Below are positions 17,501-25,477 of a stretch of DNA of 64,000 nt, piece by piece. The stretch comes from Paraherbaspirillum soli (GTDB taxonomy: Bacteria > Pseudomonadota > Gammaproteobacteria > Burkholderiales > Burkholderiaceae_D), in contig NZ_JBHSMT010000013.1 of assembly GCF_042654985.1 (NCBI RefSeq), positions 310,001 through 374,000 of the forward strand, written 5' to 3'. The number at the start of each line of letters is the position of its first letter. Within the stretch, counting starts at the first letter, position 1. Made by a program: the position numbers and the translations under genes. Below the pieces are notes generated by a model that was not told where the DNA came from, did no database searches, and worked only from the letters and a program-made list of their open reading frames with translations.

Positions 17501-17773
17501 GCCCATGGTCGGCAGGATGGCGTCCGGCTTTTCCTTGGCGATAATGCGTTCCACCACTTGCCAGGTAATCGGCTCGATGTAAGTGACGTCGGCCATTTCC
17601 GGGTCGGTCATGATGGTGGCCGGATTGCTGTTGACCAGGATGACTTTATAGCCCTCTTCGCGCAAAGCCTTGCAGGCTTGGGCGCCGGAGTAATCGAATT
17701 CGCAGGCCTGGCCGATGATGATCGGGCCAGCGCCAATAATCAGGATGCTTTTAATGTCGTTACGCTTAGGCAT
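14552..17773 (-). CDS. carB: Carbamoyl-phosphate synthase, large subunit
   Basis: Makes carbamoyl phosphate from ammonia (delivered by CarA), bicarbonate and 2 ATP, feeding arginine and pyrimidine synthesis. The 1073-aa protein has the expected duplicated architecture: two ATP-grasp halves (about 1-400 and 555-935), an oligomerisation domain between them, and a C-terminal MGS-like allosteric domain. Visible motifs include IIIGQACEFDYSGAQACKAL, GGQTALNCAL, VVRPSYVLGGRAMEIV and LEVNPRASRTVPFVSKA. Its ATG overlaps the carA stop codon by 8 bp (ATGCCTAA), which suggests translational coupling. Confidence 0.98.
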   Translation of the reverse strand: MPKRNDIKSILIIGAGPIIIGQACEFDYSGAQACKALREEGYKVILVNSNPATIMTDPEMADVTYIEPITWQVVERIIAKEKPDAILPTMGGQTALNCALDLHHNGVLTKYGVELIGASPEAIDKAEDRSKFKQAMTKIGLGSARSGVAHTLDESWAVQKELGFPVIIRPSFTMGGTGGGIAYNAEEFDIICRRGLEASPTNELLIEESLIGWKEYEMEVVRDKADNCIIVCSIENLDPMGVHTGDSITVAPAQTLTDKEYQIMRNASLAVLREIGVDTGGSNVQFSVNPVDGRMIVIEMNPRVSRSSALASKATGFPIAKIAAKLAVGFTLDELRNEITGGATPASFEPSIDYVVTKIPRFAFEKFPAADNHLTTQMKSVGEVMAIGRTFQESFQKALRGLEVGVDGMNEKTQDREVIEEELGEPGPDRIWYVGDAFAQGFTLEEVHQLTHIDPWFLSQIKEIVDIELWLENSQTLDALDRDTLFRLKQKGFADRRLAKLLKTTDTAVRLKRHALNIRPVYKRVDTCAGEFSTNTAYMYSTYEEECESQPTNKKKIMVLGGGPNRIGQGIEFDYCCVHAALAMREDGYETIMVNCNPETVSTDYDTSDRLYFEPLTLEDVLEIVDKEKPYGVIVQYGGQTPLKLALDLEANGVPIVGTSPDMIDAAEDRERFQKMLQDLNLRQPPNRTARTEEDALRLAQEIGYPLVVRPSYVLGGRAMEIVHEQRDLERYMREAVKVSHDSPVLLDRFLNDAIEVDVDCLSDGERTFIGGVMEHIEQAGVHSGDSACSLPPYSLGQTTIDELKRQTALMAKGLNVVGLMNVQFAIQQVDGNDIVYVLEVNPRASRTVPFVSKATGLQLAKIAARCMVGQSLDSQGIKEEVVPKYFSVKEAVFPFVKFPGVDTILGPEMKSTGEVMGVGKTFGEAFVKSQLGAGIKLPTSGKVFLSVKNSDKPRAVQVAKDLVAMGFTVVATKGTAAAISAAGIPVETVNKVVEGRPHVVDVIKNNEVVLVINTVEEKRNAIVDSRAIRISALAARATTYTTIAGAEAAVEGMRHLEELHVYDLQGLHKTLH

Positions 17774-18929
17774 TTTTGTTTTTCTCCATCATCGCCACAA
17801 AGCGATCAAACAGGGGGGCGATGTCATGCGGACCGGGCGATGCTTCCGGGTGGCCCTGGAAGCAGAATGCCGGTTTGTCGGTACGCTCGAAACCTTGCAA
17901 TGAACCATCGAACAGCGATACGTGGGTGACCCGGCAATTGGCCGGCAGCGTCGCCCCATCAACCGCAAAACCATGGTTTTGCGAAGTAATCATCACTTGC
18001 TTGGTATCCAGATCCTGCACCGGATGGTTGGCGCCGTGATGGCCGAATTTCATCTTAAGTGTCTTGGCGCCGGAAGCCAGCCCCATGATCTGATGGCCGA
18101 GGCAGATACCGAAAGTCGGAATAGCGCGCTCGATCAATTCCGTCACGGCAGCAATCGCGTAATCGCACGGCTCCGGATCGCCAGGACCATTCGACAAAAA
18201 GATGCCGTCGGGATTGAGCGCCAGCGCATCGGCGGCTGAGGCCTGTGCAGGCAGCACGGTCACTTTGCAGCCGCGTTGCGCCAGCATCCGCAGAATGTTG
18301 AATTTAACGCCGTAGTCAAACGCGACCACGTGATATTTAGGGGTAATTTGTTTATCGTAACCGCGGCCCAGACGCCATTCGGTCTCGCTCCAGCCGTAGG
18401 CCTTGGTGGTGGATACCACTTTGGCCAAGTCCATGCCGGCCAGCCCCGGGAAGCCACGCGCCAGTTCCAGCGCCTTGGCGGTCGCGACCGCGATATCCGG
18501 CTCGCCGGCGACGATGGCGCCGCTCTGGGCGCCCTTCTCGCGCAAGATGCGGGTCAGCTTGCGGGTGTCGATGCCGGCAATGGCGACGACATTGGCTTCT
18601 TGCAAATAAGCCGGCAAAGTTTGGGTGGAGCGGAAATTGGAGACCAAGTTCGGCAGATCGCGAATAATCAAACCCGCAGCGTGCACCTTGGAAGACTCGA
18701 CGTCTTCCGCATTCACGCCGGTATTGCCGATATGCGGATAGGTCAAAGTAACAATCTGGGCGCTATAGCTGGGGTCGGTGAGAATTTCCTGGTACCCGGT
18801 CATGGCGGTATTGAATACTACTTCGCCAGTCGTATGACCAACGGCGCCAATCGAAAAACCTTGAAAAATCGACCCATCTGCTAGCGCGAGGATGGCCGGA
18901 ACGGTGTGGCCAGAAAAAAATGGCTGCAA
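17766..18929 (-). CDS. carA: Carbamoyl-phosphate synthase, small (glutaminase) subunit
   Basis: Hydrolyses glutamine and channels ammonia to CarB. The best start is TTG at 18929, seven bases after AGGAG, giving LQPFFSGHTVPAILAL and 387 aa. The frame is open to an ATG at 18992 with no ribosome site. The N-terminal CarA domain is followed by a class I glutaminase domain with the nucleophile Cys in FGICLGHQIMGLASG and the catalytic His/Glu in CFQGHPEASPGP. It is the first gene of carAB and possibly greA. Confidence 0.96.
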   Translation of the reverse strand: MQPFFSGHTVPAILALADGSIFQGFSIGAVGHTTGEVVFNTAMTGYQEILTDPSYSAQIVTLTYPHIGNTGVNAEDVESSKVHAAGLIIRDLPNLVSNFRSTQTLPAYLQEANVVAIAGIDTRKLTRILREKGAQSGAIVAGEPDIAVATAKALELARGFPGLAGMDLAKVVSTTKAYGWSETEWRLGRGYDKQITPKYHVVAFDYGVKFNILRMLAQRGCKVTVLPAQASAADALALNPDGIFLSNGPGDPEPCDYAIAAVTELIERAIPTFGICLGHQIMGLASGAKTLKMKFGHHGANHPVQDLDTKQVMITSQNHGFAVDGATLPANCRVTHVSLFDGSLQGFERTDKPAFCFQGHPEASPGPHDIAPLFDRFVAMMEKNKNA

Positions 18930-19085
18930 GGGGTAACTCCTGATGTTGTTACCGCCGCTGCGCTGCGCCAAACGATCGTTATGAAACCCCAAACAGTGAC
19001 GACTTGGTGATTTTAAATAGTCTTTTTTTGGACGAAATGGAAGGTGATATGCGCTACGGCGGAGTAAATTGGGCTAAACCCTGCA

Positions 19086-19114
19086 ATTATAGCGCAAAAC
19101 CCCCTCCCCGGCAA
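19086..19114 (-). promoter_or_regulatory. Promoter of carAB
   Basis: On the minus strand TTGCCG (19114-19109), a 17-bp spacer and a perfect TATAAT (19091-19086). Transcription would begin near 19079, leaving a leader of about 150 nt before carA. I see no clear pyrimidine attenuator or arginine box in it. Nothing else is recognised in 18930-19236. Confidence 0.8.
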
Positions 19115-19236
19115 ATCGGATCAGGCACCGGCAAGAGGGTTGAGCAGAAGCAATCATCGCTGATCAATTGACAACAAAACTGACAATTTAACACCAGTCA
19201 TCTGCAACTTATTGCCACATATTTCCAAGAATCAAC

Positions 19237-19644
19237 TTAAGCAGCCAATGCAGCGATACCAGCCTTAGCAATTTGCACGTCTTCCGTCGACTTCACGCCG
19301 GAGACGCCGACCGCACCCAGATACTCGCCATTCACCAGGATAGGCACGCCACCCTCAAGCAAGCCTTCCAGATTCGGCGCGGTGATAAACGAGAAACGAC
19401 CGTTATTGATCATGTCTTCATAAATCTTCGACTCGCGCTGACCCAGCGCTGCGGTCTTGGCCTTGGCCGGCGCAATGTGGGCCGAAATCGGCGCAGCGCC
19501 ATCCATCCGTTGCAACCACAGCAGATGACCGCCATCATCGACCACAGTAATCGTTACCGCCCAGTTGTTCGCCTTCGCCTCAGCCTCGGCTGCGGCAGCA
19601 ATCTTCTTTACGTCGTCGAGTGTCAATACTTGTTTGGTTTTCAT
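19237..19644 (-). CDS. GlcG/HbpS family heme-binding-like protein
   Basis: 135-aa protein of the GlcG/HbpS (DUF336) family: LTLDDVKKIAAAAEAEA, VVDDGGHLLWLQRMDGA, PAKAKTAALGQRESK and GGVPILVNGEYLGAVGVSG are all standard motifs. Family members include the GlcG protein of glycolate operons and heme-binding HbpS, and the function here is unknown. Start ATG at 19644 follows CAAGGAGCC. No signal peptide is evident, so it is probably cytoplasmic. It stands alone upstream of carA. Confidence 0.88.
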   Translation of the reverse strand: MKTKQVLTLDDVKKIAAAAEAEAKANNWAVTITVVDDGGHLLWLQRMDGAAPISAHIAPAKAKTAALGQRESKIYEDMINNGRFSFITAPNLEGLLEGGVPILVNGEYLGAVGVSGVKSTEDVQIAKAGIAALAA

Positions 19645-19899
19645 TTTGGCTCCTTGTAAAAACAACTGACAATTGTACTTTAGTGATTTGCAATAGACAC
19701 CTTCAGCACATACATTCAATGTACTTTGCAATGGCACAAGAATTGCTTAATTTGAACGAGATTCAGAAACCTTGGAACTTTTGCCGGAAATTGTCGTCCC
19801 GACATGCTTCCATATATCAATCCCGGCCGCCAGGTTTGACAGGGTGTGTTTATTCCCTTACATTCATGCGGTTGTAATGCCCCAACTCCCTCCAGAACG

Positions 19900-20460
19900 A
19901 TGACGATCAAAGAAGTTCCGCCACTATTCCAGATTTTTGCACTCATGTGCACTTTCATCGCCGGCCTCTGGCTGTGCGCTCCTGCCTGGGGATCTGACAT
20001 TACCGATCTCGATGTTCCACCTCATGCAAGCACCCGCAGCAAACTACAGCAATTTACCGATCGCGCATCGGATTTGGCGGTAAGCGCGATGAACGTGCTC
20101 GGCATTCGCTATAAATATGGCGGCAACAGCCCGGAAAACGGTTTGGATTGTAGCGGCTTGGTACGTTATGTTTTTAAGGACGCATGGGGCGTCAATGTCC
20201 CGCGCACGTCGGTGGAGCTGAGCCGCAGCGGCGAAAAGGTCGACAAACAGGATTTGCAGCCGGGCGACTTGGTGTTTTACAACACGCTGAAACGCAGCTT
20301 CTCTCACGTTGGAATCTATCTCGGCGACAACAAATTCATCCACGCACCGGCCGCCGGCGGCCAGGTTCGGATTGAAAGCATGGATATGGCTTACTGGAAA
20401 AATCGCTTCAACGGCGCCCGCCGCATCAACGACCCTGATTCTGCCGCCAAACCGCACTAA
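19900..20460 (+). CDS. Secreted NlpC/P60 (C40) peptidoglycan endopeptidase
   Basis: 186-aa protein with an N-terminal signal peptide (about 1-31, ending LWLCAPAWG) and a C40 catalytic domain. The catalytic Cys84 lies in GLDCSGLVRYVF, His136 in SFSHVGIYLG and a third polar residue His148 in KFIHAPAAGG. Such enzymes cut peptide stems in peptidoglycan and are often involved in cell-wall remodelling. Start MTIKEV at 19900 is chosen for the signal peptide, though the ribosome site is weak and the frame is open from 19846. A strong bidirectional terminator follows. Confidence 0.9.
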   Translation: MTIKEVPPLFQIFALMCTFIAGLWLCAPAWGSDITDLDVPPHASTRSKLQQFTDRASDLAVSAMNVLGIRYKYGGNSPENGLDCSGLVRYVFKDAWGVNVPRTSVELSRSGEKVDKQDLQPGDLVFYNTLKRSFSHVGIYLGDNKFIHAPAAGGQVRIESMDMAYWKNRFNGARRINDPDSAAKPH

Positions 20461-20483
20461 CCCTCTCATCGGCCCGCATTCGC

Positions 20484-20524
20484 AAAACAGCCCCTATAAG
20501 TCGCAAACTTATAGGGGCTGTTTT
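20484..20524. terminator. Bidirectional hairpin terminator
   Basis: A perfect 18-bp stem (AAAACAGCCCCTATAAGT and complement) with loop CGCAA, A-run before and T-run after, between convergent genes. It should stop transcription both ways. Confidence 0.92.
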
Positions 20525-20589
20525 CACATCCATGCGCTGCATTGATCAGGCTTACGCCGGTTGCCGGCGTCATCCTGGAAACCGAATTT

Positions 20590-21537
20590 CTACTCTTCGC
20601 GCTTTTCCTTCAATTTCTTCTTGATCAATGCCATTTGAGCCATCGTGGCCTGCTCGCCGGCCATGATCGCCGTATTACGCGCATTGAAATCGTTCCCCTT
20701 CATCGTGCCGAGATCCGGCCGGATAACGATATCGGCGTCTTTCAATTCCTTGTTATTGATGCTCTGTCCCATGATGGCGAACGTCTGCAGCAATACATCC
20801 ACCGAACTGGTAGCGGACTGCGCCTCGGGCGCGGCGGAAATATTGACCGCAATCACAAAATCGGCCCCCATGTCATGTGTAAAACGTACCGGCACCGGCG
20901 ATACCAGGCCGCCATCCACATATTGGCGATCGCCGACGCGCACCGGCTGAAACACCCCAGGCACAGCCGACGATGCCCGCACCGCAACGCCGGTATTACC
21001 ACGCCGAAACAAGATCGGCTTCCCGGTGTTCAAGTCGGTTGCCACCGCACCGAACGGGATTTTCAGTTTCTCGATTGGCACATTGTGAATTGTCTTGTTG
21101 ACGTAATTCTGGACAGCTTCGCCTTTCAGGACCCCGCTGACCTTGGCAAAAAACGGCACCGCCCAGTCCGAAATCTCGGTTTCATCCATTTGCAACGCCA
21201 GCTTCTGCAGTGCGAATCCATTATTGCCGGCAGCATACAGTGCGCCAACCACGCTGCCGGCACTGGTGCCGACCACGATATCGGGCACGATTCCCTGCGA
21301 TTCCAGCGCCTTGATCACGCCGACGTGGGCAAAGCCACGCGCAGCGCCGCCGCCCAATGCCAAGCCGATCTTGATCGGCCGCGGCGGCTTCGGCGATACG
21401 GTCGGCGCCGTGCTGGTTTGCACTGCCGGCTGGCTCGGTGCTTGGGACTGCTGCGAACCGGTGGTGCATGCCGCCAACAGAGTGCTTAAAACAAGACTAA
21501 AGGAACGCAAATAGCGTGAAGAAAACATGGGATTCAA
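20590..21537 (-). CDS. Patatin-like phospholipase lipoprotein (RssA-like)
   Basis: 315-aa lipoprotein: signal peptide with lipobox LLAAC (Cys24), a Pro/Ser/Thr-rich linker (28-55), then a patatin domain. The oxyanion motif GGGAARG lies at 62-68, the nucleophile Ser92 in GTSAG (90-94) and the catalytic Asp208 in YVDGG. This predicts lipid acyl-hydrolase activity at the inner face of an envelope membrane. The best bacterial comparison is the RssA/YchK group, whose substrates are poorly known. It is transcribed toward the terminator shared with the NlpC/P60 gene. Confidence 0.88.
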   Translation of the reverse strand: MNPMFSSRYLRSFSLVLSTLLAACTTGSQQSQAPSQPAVQTSTAPTVSPKPPRPIKIGLALGGGAARGFAHVGVIKALESQGIVPDIVVGTSAGSVVGALYAAGNNGFALQKLALQMDETEISDWAVPFFAKVSGVLKGEAVQNYVNKTIHNVPIEKLKIPFGAVATDLNTGKPILFRRGNTGVAVRASSAVPGVFQPVRVGDRQYVDGGLVSPVPVRFTHDMGADFVIAVNISAAPEAQSATSSVDVLLQTFAIMGQSINNKELKDADIVIRPDLGTMKGNDFNARNTAIMAGEQATMAQMALIKKKLKEKREE

Positions 21538-21655
21538 TTGGATGAGAGAGGAAGGTGGAACAGGACTCGGGGCAACAATCGCGGTGAGCGACTCGCCGCA
21601 GCTGCCGAATTGTAGCCGAAGTTCGCAGCCTCATCCCAGGCAGCGATGCCAGCCC

Positions 21656-22960
21656 TTAAGCCTTGGCCGCAGCCACGATAGCCCCCGCCGGCAGCTTGAC
21701 CGTAAACACACTACCCTCCCCCGGCTGCGATTCCACCCCCAATGAGCCGTTATGCCGCAGCAATACATGCTTGACGATAGCCAGCCCCAGACCGGTTCCT
21801 TGCGTATCCCTGGAACGGCTTTTATCGACCCGGTAAAAGCGCTCGGTCAAGCGGGAAATATGTTCAGCGCTGATGCCGATGCCGGAATCCCTGACCACTA
21901 GTTGCGGACCGGCTTTGGCGTTTTGCCAAAGAATCTGGATCTTCCCGCCGGCTGGCGTGTAACGCACCGCGTTAGAAATCAGGTTGCTGAATGCACTGCG
22001 CAATTCGTCGGCATTGCCGGTCACATCCGGGCCGTCGACGGTCAAGGCTAAGCTGTGCTTGCCGGCCGATAGGACCTCGGCTTCCAGCAGCAGGCTGCGC
22101 AGCATCGCGTCGATATTGACCCGCTCCAGGCGCAGCGGGTAGTCGACCGACTCCAGACGCGTCAAGGTCAACATATCGCCGATCAGGTTTTGCATGCGGT
22201 GTCCCTGCTCGATCATCAGTTGCAGATGTGCTGCACGGGTTTTTTGATCGAGATCGGGTTGCGCCTGCGCGATTTCCAGAAAACCATTAATGACCGTCAA
22301 CGGCGTCCGCAGCTCATGCGAGGCGTTGGCGATAAAGTCGCGCCGCATCATGTCGATGCGTTCCGATTCGGTGACATCGTGGGTCACCAGGATTTGACGG
22401 CGATTCTCAAACGGGATGATTTGCACGATCAGCTTGCGCTCGCGCAGACTCAAGGTCAGCGGCTGGTCGTAGCGGCCGAGAATAATGTAGTCGATGAATT
22501 CGGGCGTGCGGATCAGGTTGGTCACCCGCATGCCTTTGTCGCGGCCGTGCTGGAGGCCCAAATGACGTTCGGCGGCCGGATTGCACCACTCCAGGAACAA
22601 CACGTCGTCCATGATGACGACGCCATCCGGCAGCAGATGCATCGCCTGCCGGAAGCGCGCCAGCCATTCGGTCAACTCGGTCTGGTGTTTTTCATCGTCG
22701 CGCCGCAAGCGGTACAGGCGCGAAAAAATATCGGTCCATGCACCCCAGCCATCGGGCAATTTTTCGCTGCGGGGATTATCCAGCCAACCGCTGAGACGGA
22801 ACAAATAATGCAGTTGCACCACCACCGCGGTCGCCATGCAGACCAGGGCCAGCAACAAGCCAGGGATCGCGCCGAAAAACAGCCCGATCACGCCAGAGGC
22901 AATCAAGACCAGCAATATCCGCAGCAATGCAGGGATCCAGAACAGCATCTGTGGGTTCAT
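21656..22960 (-). CDS. phoR: Phosphate regulon sensor histidine kinase PhoR
   Basis: 434-aa membrane kinase with two N-terminal membrane segments (about 8-52), a PAS domain (about 100-195, LPDGVVIMDDVLFLEWCNPAAE), the HisKA domain with phospho-accepting His215 (ANASHELRTPL), and an HATPase domain with NLISNAVRYTP and GTGLGLAIVKHV. In the Pho system it phosphorylates PhoB under phosphate limitation, and PhoU and the Pst transporter keep it off in excess. A 163-bp fold-back repeat separates it from phoB, which could uncouple their expression. Confidence 0.95.
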   Translation of the reverse strand: MNPQMLFWIPALLRILLVLIASGVIGLFFGAIPGLLLALVCMATAVVVQLHYLFRLSGWLDNPRSEKLPDGWGAWTDIFSRLYRLRRDDEKHQTELTEWLARFRQAMHLLPDGVVIMDDVLFLEWCNPAAERHLGLQHGRDKGMRVTNLIRTPEFIDYIILGRYDQPLTLSLRERKLIVQIIPFENRRQILVTHDVTESERIDMMRRDFIANASHELRTPLTVINGFLEIAQAQPDLDQKTRAAHLQLMIEQGHRMQNLIGDMLTLTRLESVDYPLRLERVNIDAMLRSLLLEAEVLSAGKHSLALTVDGPDVTGNADELRSAFSNLISNAVRYTPAGGKIQILWQNAKAGPQLVVRDSGIGISAEHISRLTERFYRVDKSRSRDTQGTGLGLAIVKHVLLRHNGSLGVESQPGEGSVFTVKLPAGAIVAAAKA

Positions 22961-23003
22961 AAATAACTATTTTGTAAAGGCAACGCAGCGATATTACGCC
23001 GCT

Positions 23004-23166
23004 CTAGTGGACTGTAACGGTGGATTCGGAAGTGAAGGGCGCGTACTCGGCGTGCAGGACAAGGCGCACAGCACAGCGATAGTGGACTATCGCGAGCATT
23101 TGCAACGCCGCCATGCGCGTCGAGTGCACGACAGGCACTATCGAATCTATCGTTACAGTTCACTAG
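23004..23166. repeat. 163-bp fold-back repeat between phoB and phoR
   Basis: The left end CTAGTGGACTGTAACGGTGG and right end (complement CTAGTGAACTGTAACGATAG) form long terminal inverted repeats of about 25 bp with few mismatches. The centre is CGATAGT-GG-ACTATCG. Both halves align over most of their length, so a transcript would form a long hairpin. It contains no ORF. It begins 10 bp after the phoB stop and ends 43 bp before the phoR start. Confidence 0.85.
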
Positions 23167-23175
23167 TCGTGCCGG

Positions 23176-23865
23176 CTACTTGGCCGACAACATGTAGCCG
23201 ACGCTACGCACCGTGCGGATCAGATGCTCCGCCTCGCGCAAGGCCTTGCGCAGCCGCAGCACATGGACATCGACGGTACGCTCTTCGATGACGACGTGGT
23301 CGCCCCATACCTTGTCCAGCAACTGGCTGCGCGAAAACACCCGGTCCGGGTTGGTCATGAAAAACTTCAACAAGCGATATTCGGCGTGACCGATATCGAT
23401 CTTTTCATTCTCCAGGCAAACCGAGCAGCTGGCCGGGTCGAGCGTCACGGCGCCGGCCGACATGACGCCGGAGCTCTGATCGGGACTCTTGCGCCGCAAT
23501 AGCGCCTTGACCCGCGACGTCAGTTCGCGCGGAGAAAACGGTTTGGTCATATAGTCGTCGGCGCCATTGTCGAGGCCGGCGATTTTGTCTTCTTCCATGC
23601 TTTTGGCGGTCAACATCATGACCAACATCGACTGCAGCTGGCGATCGGCCCGCATTTGCGACAGCAGCCGCAAACCGCTCTGATCCGGCAGCATCCAGTC
23701 CAGCAGCACCAACTCCGGCATGCGGCGCTGGACGAACTCCCAGCCCTCTGCCGCGGTATGCACGATGGATGGGCTCCAGCCGGCTTCTTTGAGCGTAAAT
23801 CCGATCAATTCGGCAATTGCCGGCTCGTCTTCAATAATCAAAATCGATGTTTTATCGGCAGCCAT
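23176..23865 (-). CDS. phoB: Phosphate regulon response regulator PhoB
   Basis: 229-aa OmpR-family regulator: receiver domain with Asp56 (LLDWMLP), the conserved Lys108 (KPFSPREL) and a winged-helix effector domain (RTVDVHVLRLRKAL, TVRSVGYML). It should bind the Pho boxes seen upstream of pstS and ppk. It lies in the pst operon after phoU and before phoR. A paralogue without a kinase is at 6857-7555. Confidence 0.95.
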   Translation of the reverse strand: MAADKTSILIIEDEPAIAELIGFTLKEAGWSPSIVHTAAEGWEFVQRRMPELVLLDWMLPDQSGLRLLSQMRADRQLQSMLVMMLTAKSMEEDKIAGLDNGADDYMTKPFSPRELTSRVKALLRRKSPDQSSGVMSAGAVTLDPASCSVCLENEKIDIGHAEYRLLKFFMTNPDRVFSRSQLLDKVWGDHVVIEERTVDVHVLRLRKALREAEHLIRTVRSVGYMLSAK

Positions 23866-23912
23866 TTTTGTTTAGACAAGCAAAGCGTTATCGAGCGACA
23901 TCAGAAGGCAAG

Positions 23913-24620
23913 TCATTCCTCGTCATCGAGCTGGCTGGCGGCGTAATCGGTATGACGCACGTCCTTGCCCTTGACGATATAGATCACGTATTCGGCAATA
24001 TTCTTGGCGTGATCGCCGATCCGCTCGACCGCCTTGGCCACCCACAGGGTATCCATCGAAGCCGAAATGGTGCGCGGATCTTCCATCATGAAGGTAATCA
24101 GATTGCGCATGATCAAACGGAAATCGCGATCGATCACAGCGTCCTGCGCAATCAGTTTGATCGCTTGCACTTCATCCAGCCGCGCCAATGCATCCAGCGC
24201 GTCATGCAGCATATCGGCGGCGGCATTGGCAATCACGCGTACCGTGTCGATGTGCTCGATCGAGTCGATACCGCCGCGTTTATGCAAGTGAATAGCGCTG
24301 CGGGCGATCTTGGCGGCTTCGTCGCCGATCCGCTCCAGGTCGGTAATCACCTTGACGGTCGCCATCACCGTGCGCAGGTCATTGGCGGTCGGCTGACGGC
24401 GCACGATCAGGTGGCTGCAGGCATCGTCCAGTTCGACTTCCAGGCGATTGACGTTGTCGTCATCCTTGATGATCCGCTCGGCCGAATCCAGATTGCCGTT
24501 TTGGAAGACGTTGATCGCCTCTTGAAACTGGCGCTCGACCAGTCCGCCCATCAGCAGCACTTTGGAGCGGATCGCTTCCAAGTCCGTGTCATATTGTTTT
24601 GAAGAATGTTCGCCAGTCAT
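23913..24620 (-). CDS. phoU: Phosphate signalling protein PhoU
   Basis: 235-aa all-helical protein with two PhoU repeats, each with the E/DxxxD metal-binding pattern (MGGLVERQFQEAINV; LERIGDEAAKIAR; VERIGDHAKNIAEYVIY). It connects the Pst transporter to PhoR and keeps the Pho regulon off when phosphate is plentiful. The position between pstB and phoB is the classical one. Confidence 0.96.
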   Translation of the reverse strand: MTGEHSSKQYDTDLEAIRSKVLLMGGLVERQFQEAINVFQNGNLDSAERIIKDDDNVNRLEVELDDACSHLIVRRQPTANDLRTVMATVKVITDLERIGDEAAKIARSAIHLHKRGGIDSIEHIDTVRVIANAAADMLHDALDALARLDEVQAIKLIAQDAVIDRDFRLIMRNLITFMMEDPRTISASMDTLWVAKAVERIGDHAKNIAEYVIYIVKGKDVRHTDYAASQLDDEE

Positions 24621-24654
24621 CTGAGTTCCTTACGATTCAATAGAGTTAGCCGAA

Positions 24655-25443
24655 TCAGCCAAAGCGACCGGTAATGTAGTCCTGCGTTTCCTTGCGTGCC
24701 GGGTTCAGGAAAATCTGATCGGTCTCGCCGAACTCCACCAGTTCGCCAAGGTACATATAGGCGGTGTAATCGGAGCAGCGAGCAGCCTGCTGCATGTTAT
24801 GGGTGACGATGGCGATGGTGTAATCCCGCTTCAATTCGCTGATCAGTTCTTCCACCTTGGCGGTCGAAATCGGATCCAGGGCCGAAGTCGGCTCATCCAG
24901 CAGCAGCACATCCGGACGCACCGCAACGCTGCGGGCGATACACAGCCGCTGCTGCTGACCGCCGGACAGGCTGAGGCCGCTCTTGTTCAGCTTGTCCTTG
25001 ACCTCGCCCCACAACGCAGCTTGCGACAGCGCCCATTCGACGCGCTCATCCATTTCACCTTTTTGCAGGTTTTCATACAGGCGGATACCGAACGCGATGT
25101 TGTCGTAAATCGACATCGGGAACGGCGTCGGCTTCTGGAACACCATGCCCACCTTGGCCCGCAGCATGTTGAGATCCTGTCCTGCTTCCAGGATATTGCG
25201 GCCGCCGTACATGATCGTGCCTTCCGCCCGGTGGCCTGGATACAGGTCGTACATCCGGTTCAGGGTGCGCAGCAGCGTCGATTTGCCGCAGCCGGACGGG
25301 CCGATAAATGCCGTCACTTTCTTTTCATTGATGTGCAGATTGATGTTCTTCAAACCCTGGAACTGACCGTAGAAGAAATTCAGCTGCGAGATTTCTATGA
25401 TCGGCTTCTTGTCGGACGTATTCGATATTGATGATGTTTGCAT
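24655..25443 (-). CDS. pstB: Phosphate ABC transporter, ATP-binding protein PstB
   Basis: 262-aa ABC ATPase of the high-affinity phosphate importer. Walker A is GPSGCGKS (48-55), the signature LSGGQQQRLCIARS lies near 160, Walker B is VLLLDEPTSALDP, and the switch His is in IVTHNMQQAARCSD. The conserved YDLYPGHRAEG insert is typical of PstB. It is followed by phoU with a 34-bp gap. Confidence 0.98.
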   Translation of the reverse strand: MQTSSISNTSDKKPIIEISQLNFFYGQFQGLKNINLHINEKKVTAFIGPSGCGKSTLLRTLNRMYDLYPGHRAEGTIMYGGRNILEAGQDLNMLRAKVGMVFQKPTPFPMSIYDNIAFGIRLYENLQKGEMDERVEWALSQAALWGEVKDKLNKSGLSLSGGQQQRLCIARSVAVRPDVLLLDEPTSALDPISTAKVEELISELKRDYTIAIVTHNMQQAARCSDYTAYMYLGELVEFGETDQIFLNPARKETQDYITGRFG

Positions 25444-25477
25444 GGTGATGGCAATCGCAGTGGATGCAGTGAATCAA

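Noticed and set aside
18930..18992. Upstream ATG start of carA at 18992
   Set aside because: No ribosome site. The extra 21 residues do not resemble CarA, while TTG at 18929 has AGGAG in place.
19050..19236. Terminator after the GlcG-like gene from the CCCTCTTGCCGG/CCGG-GGAGGG pattern
   Set aside because: The pairing is short and mismatched, and the T-run belongs to the carA promoter region.
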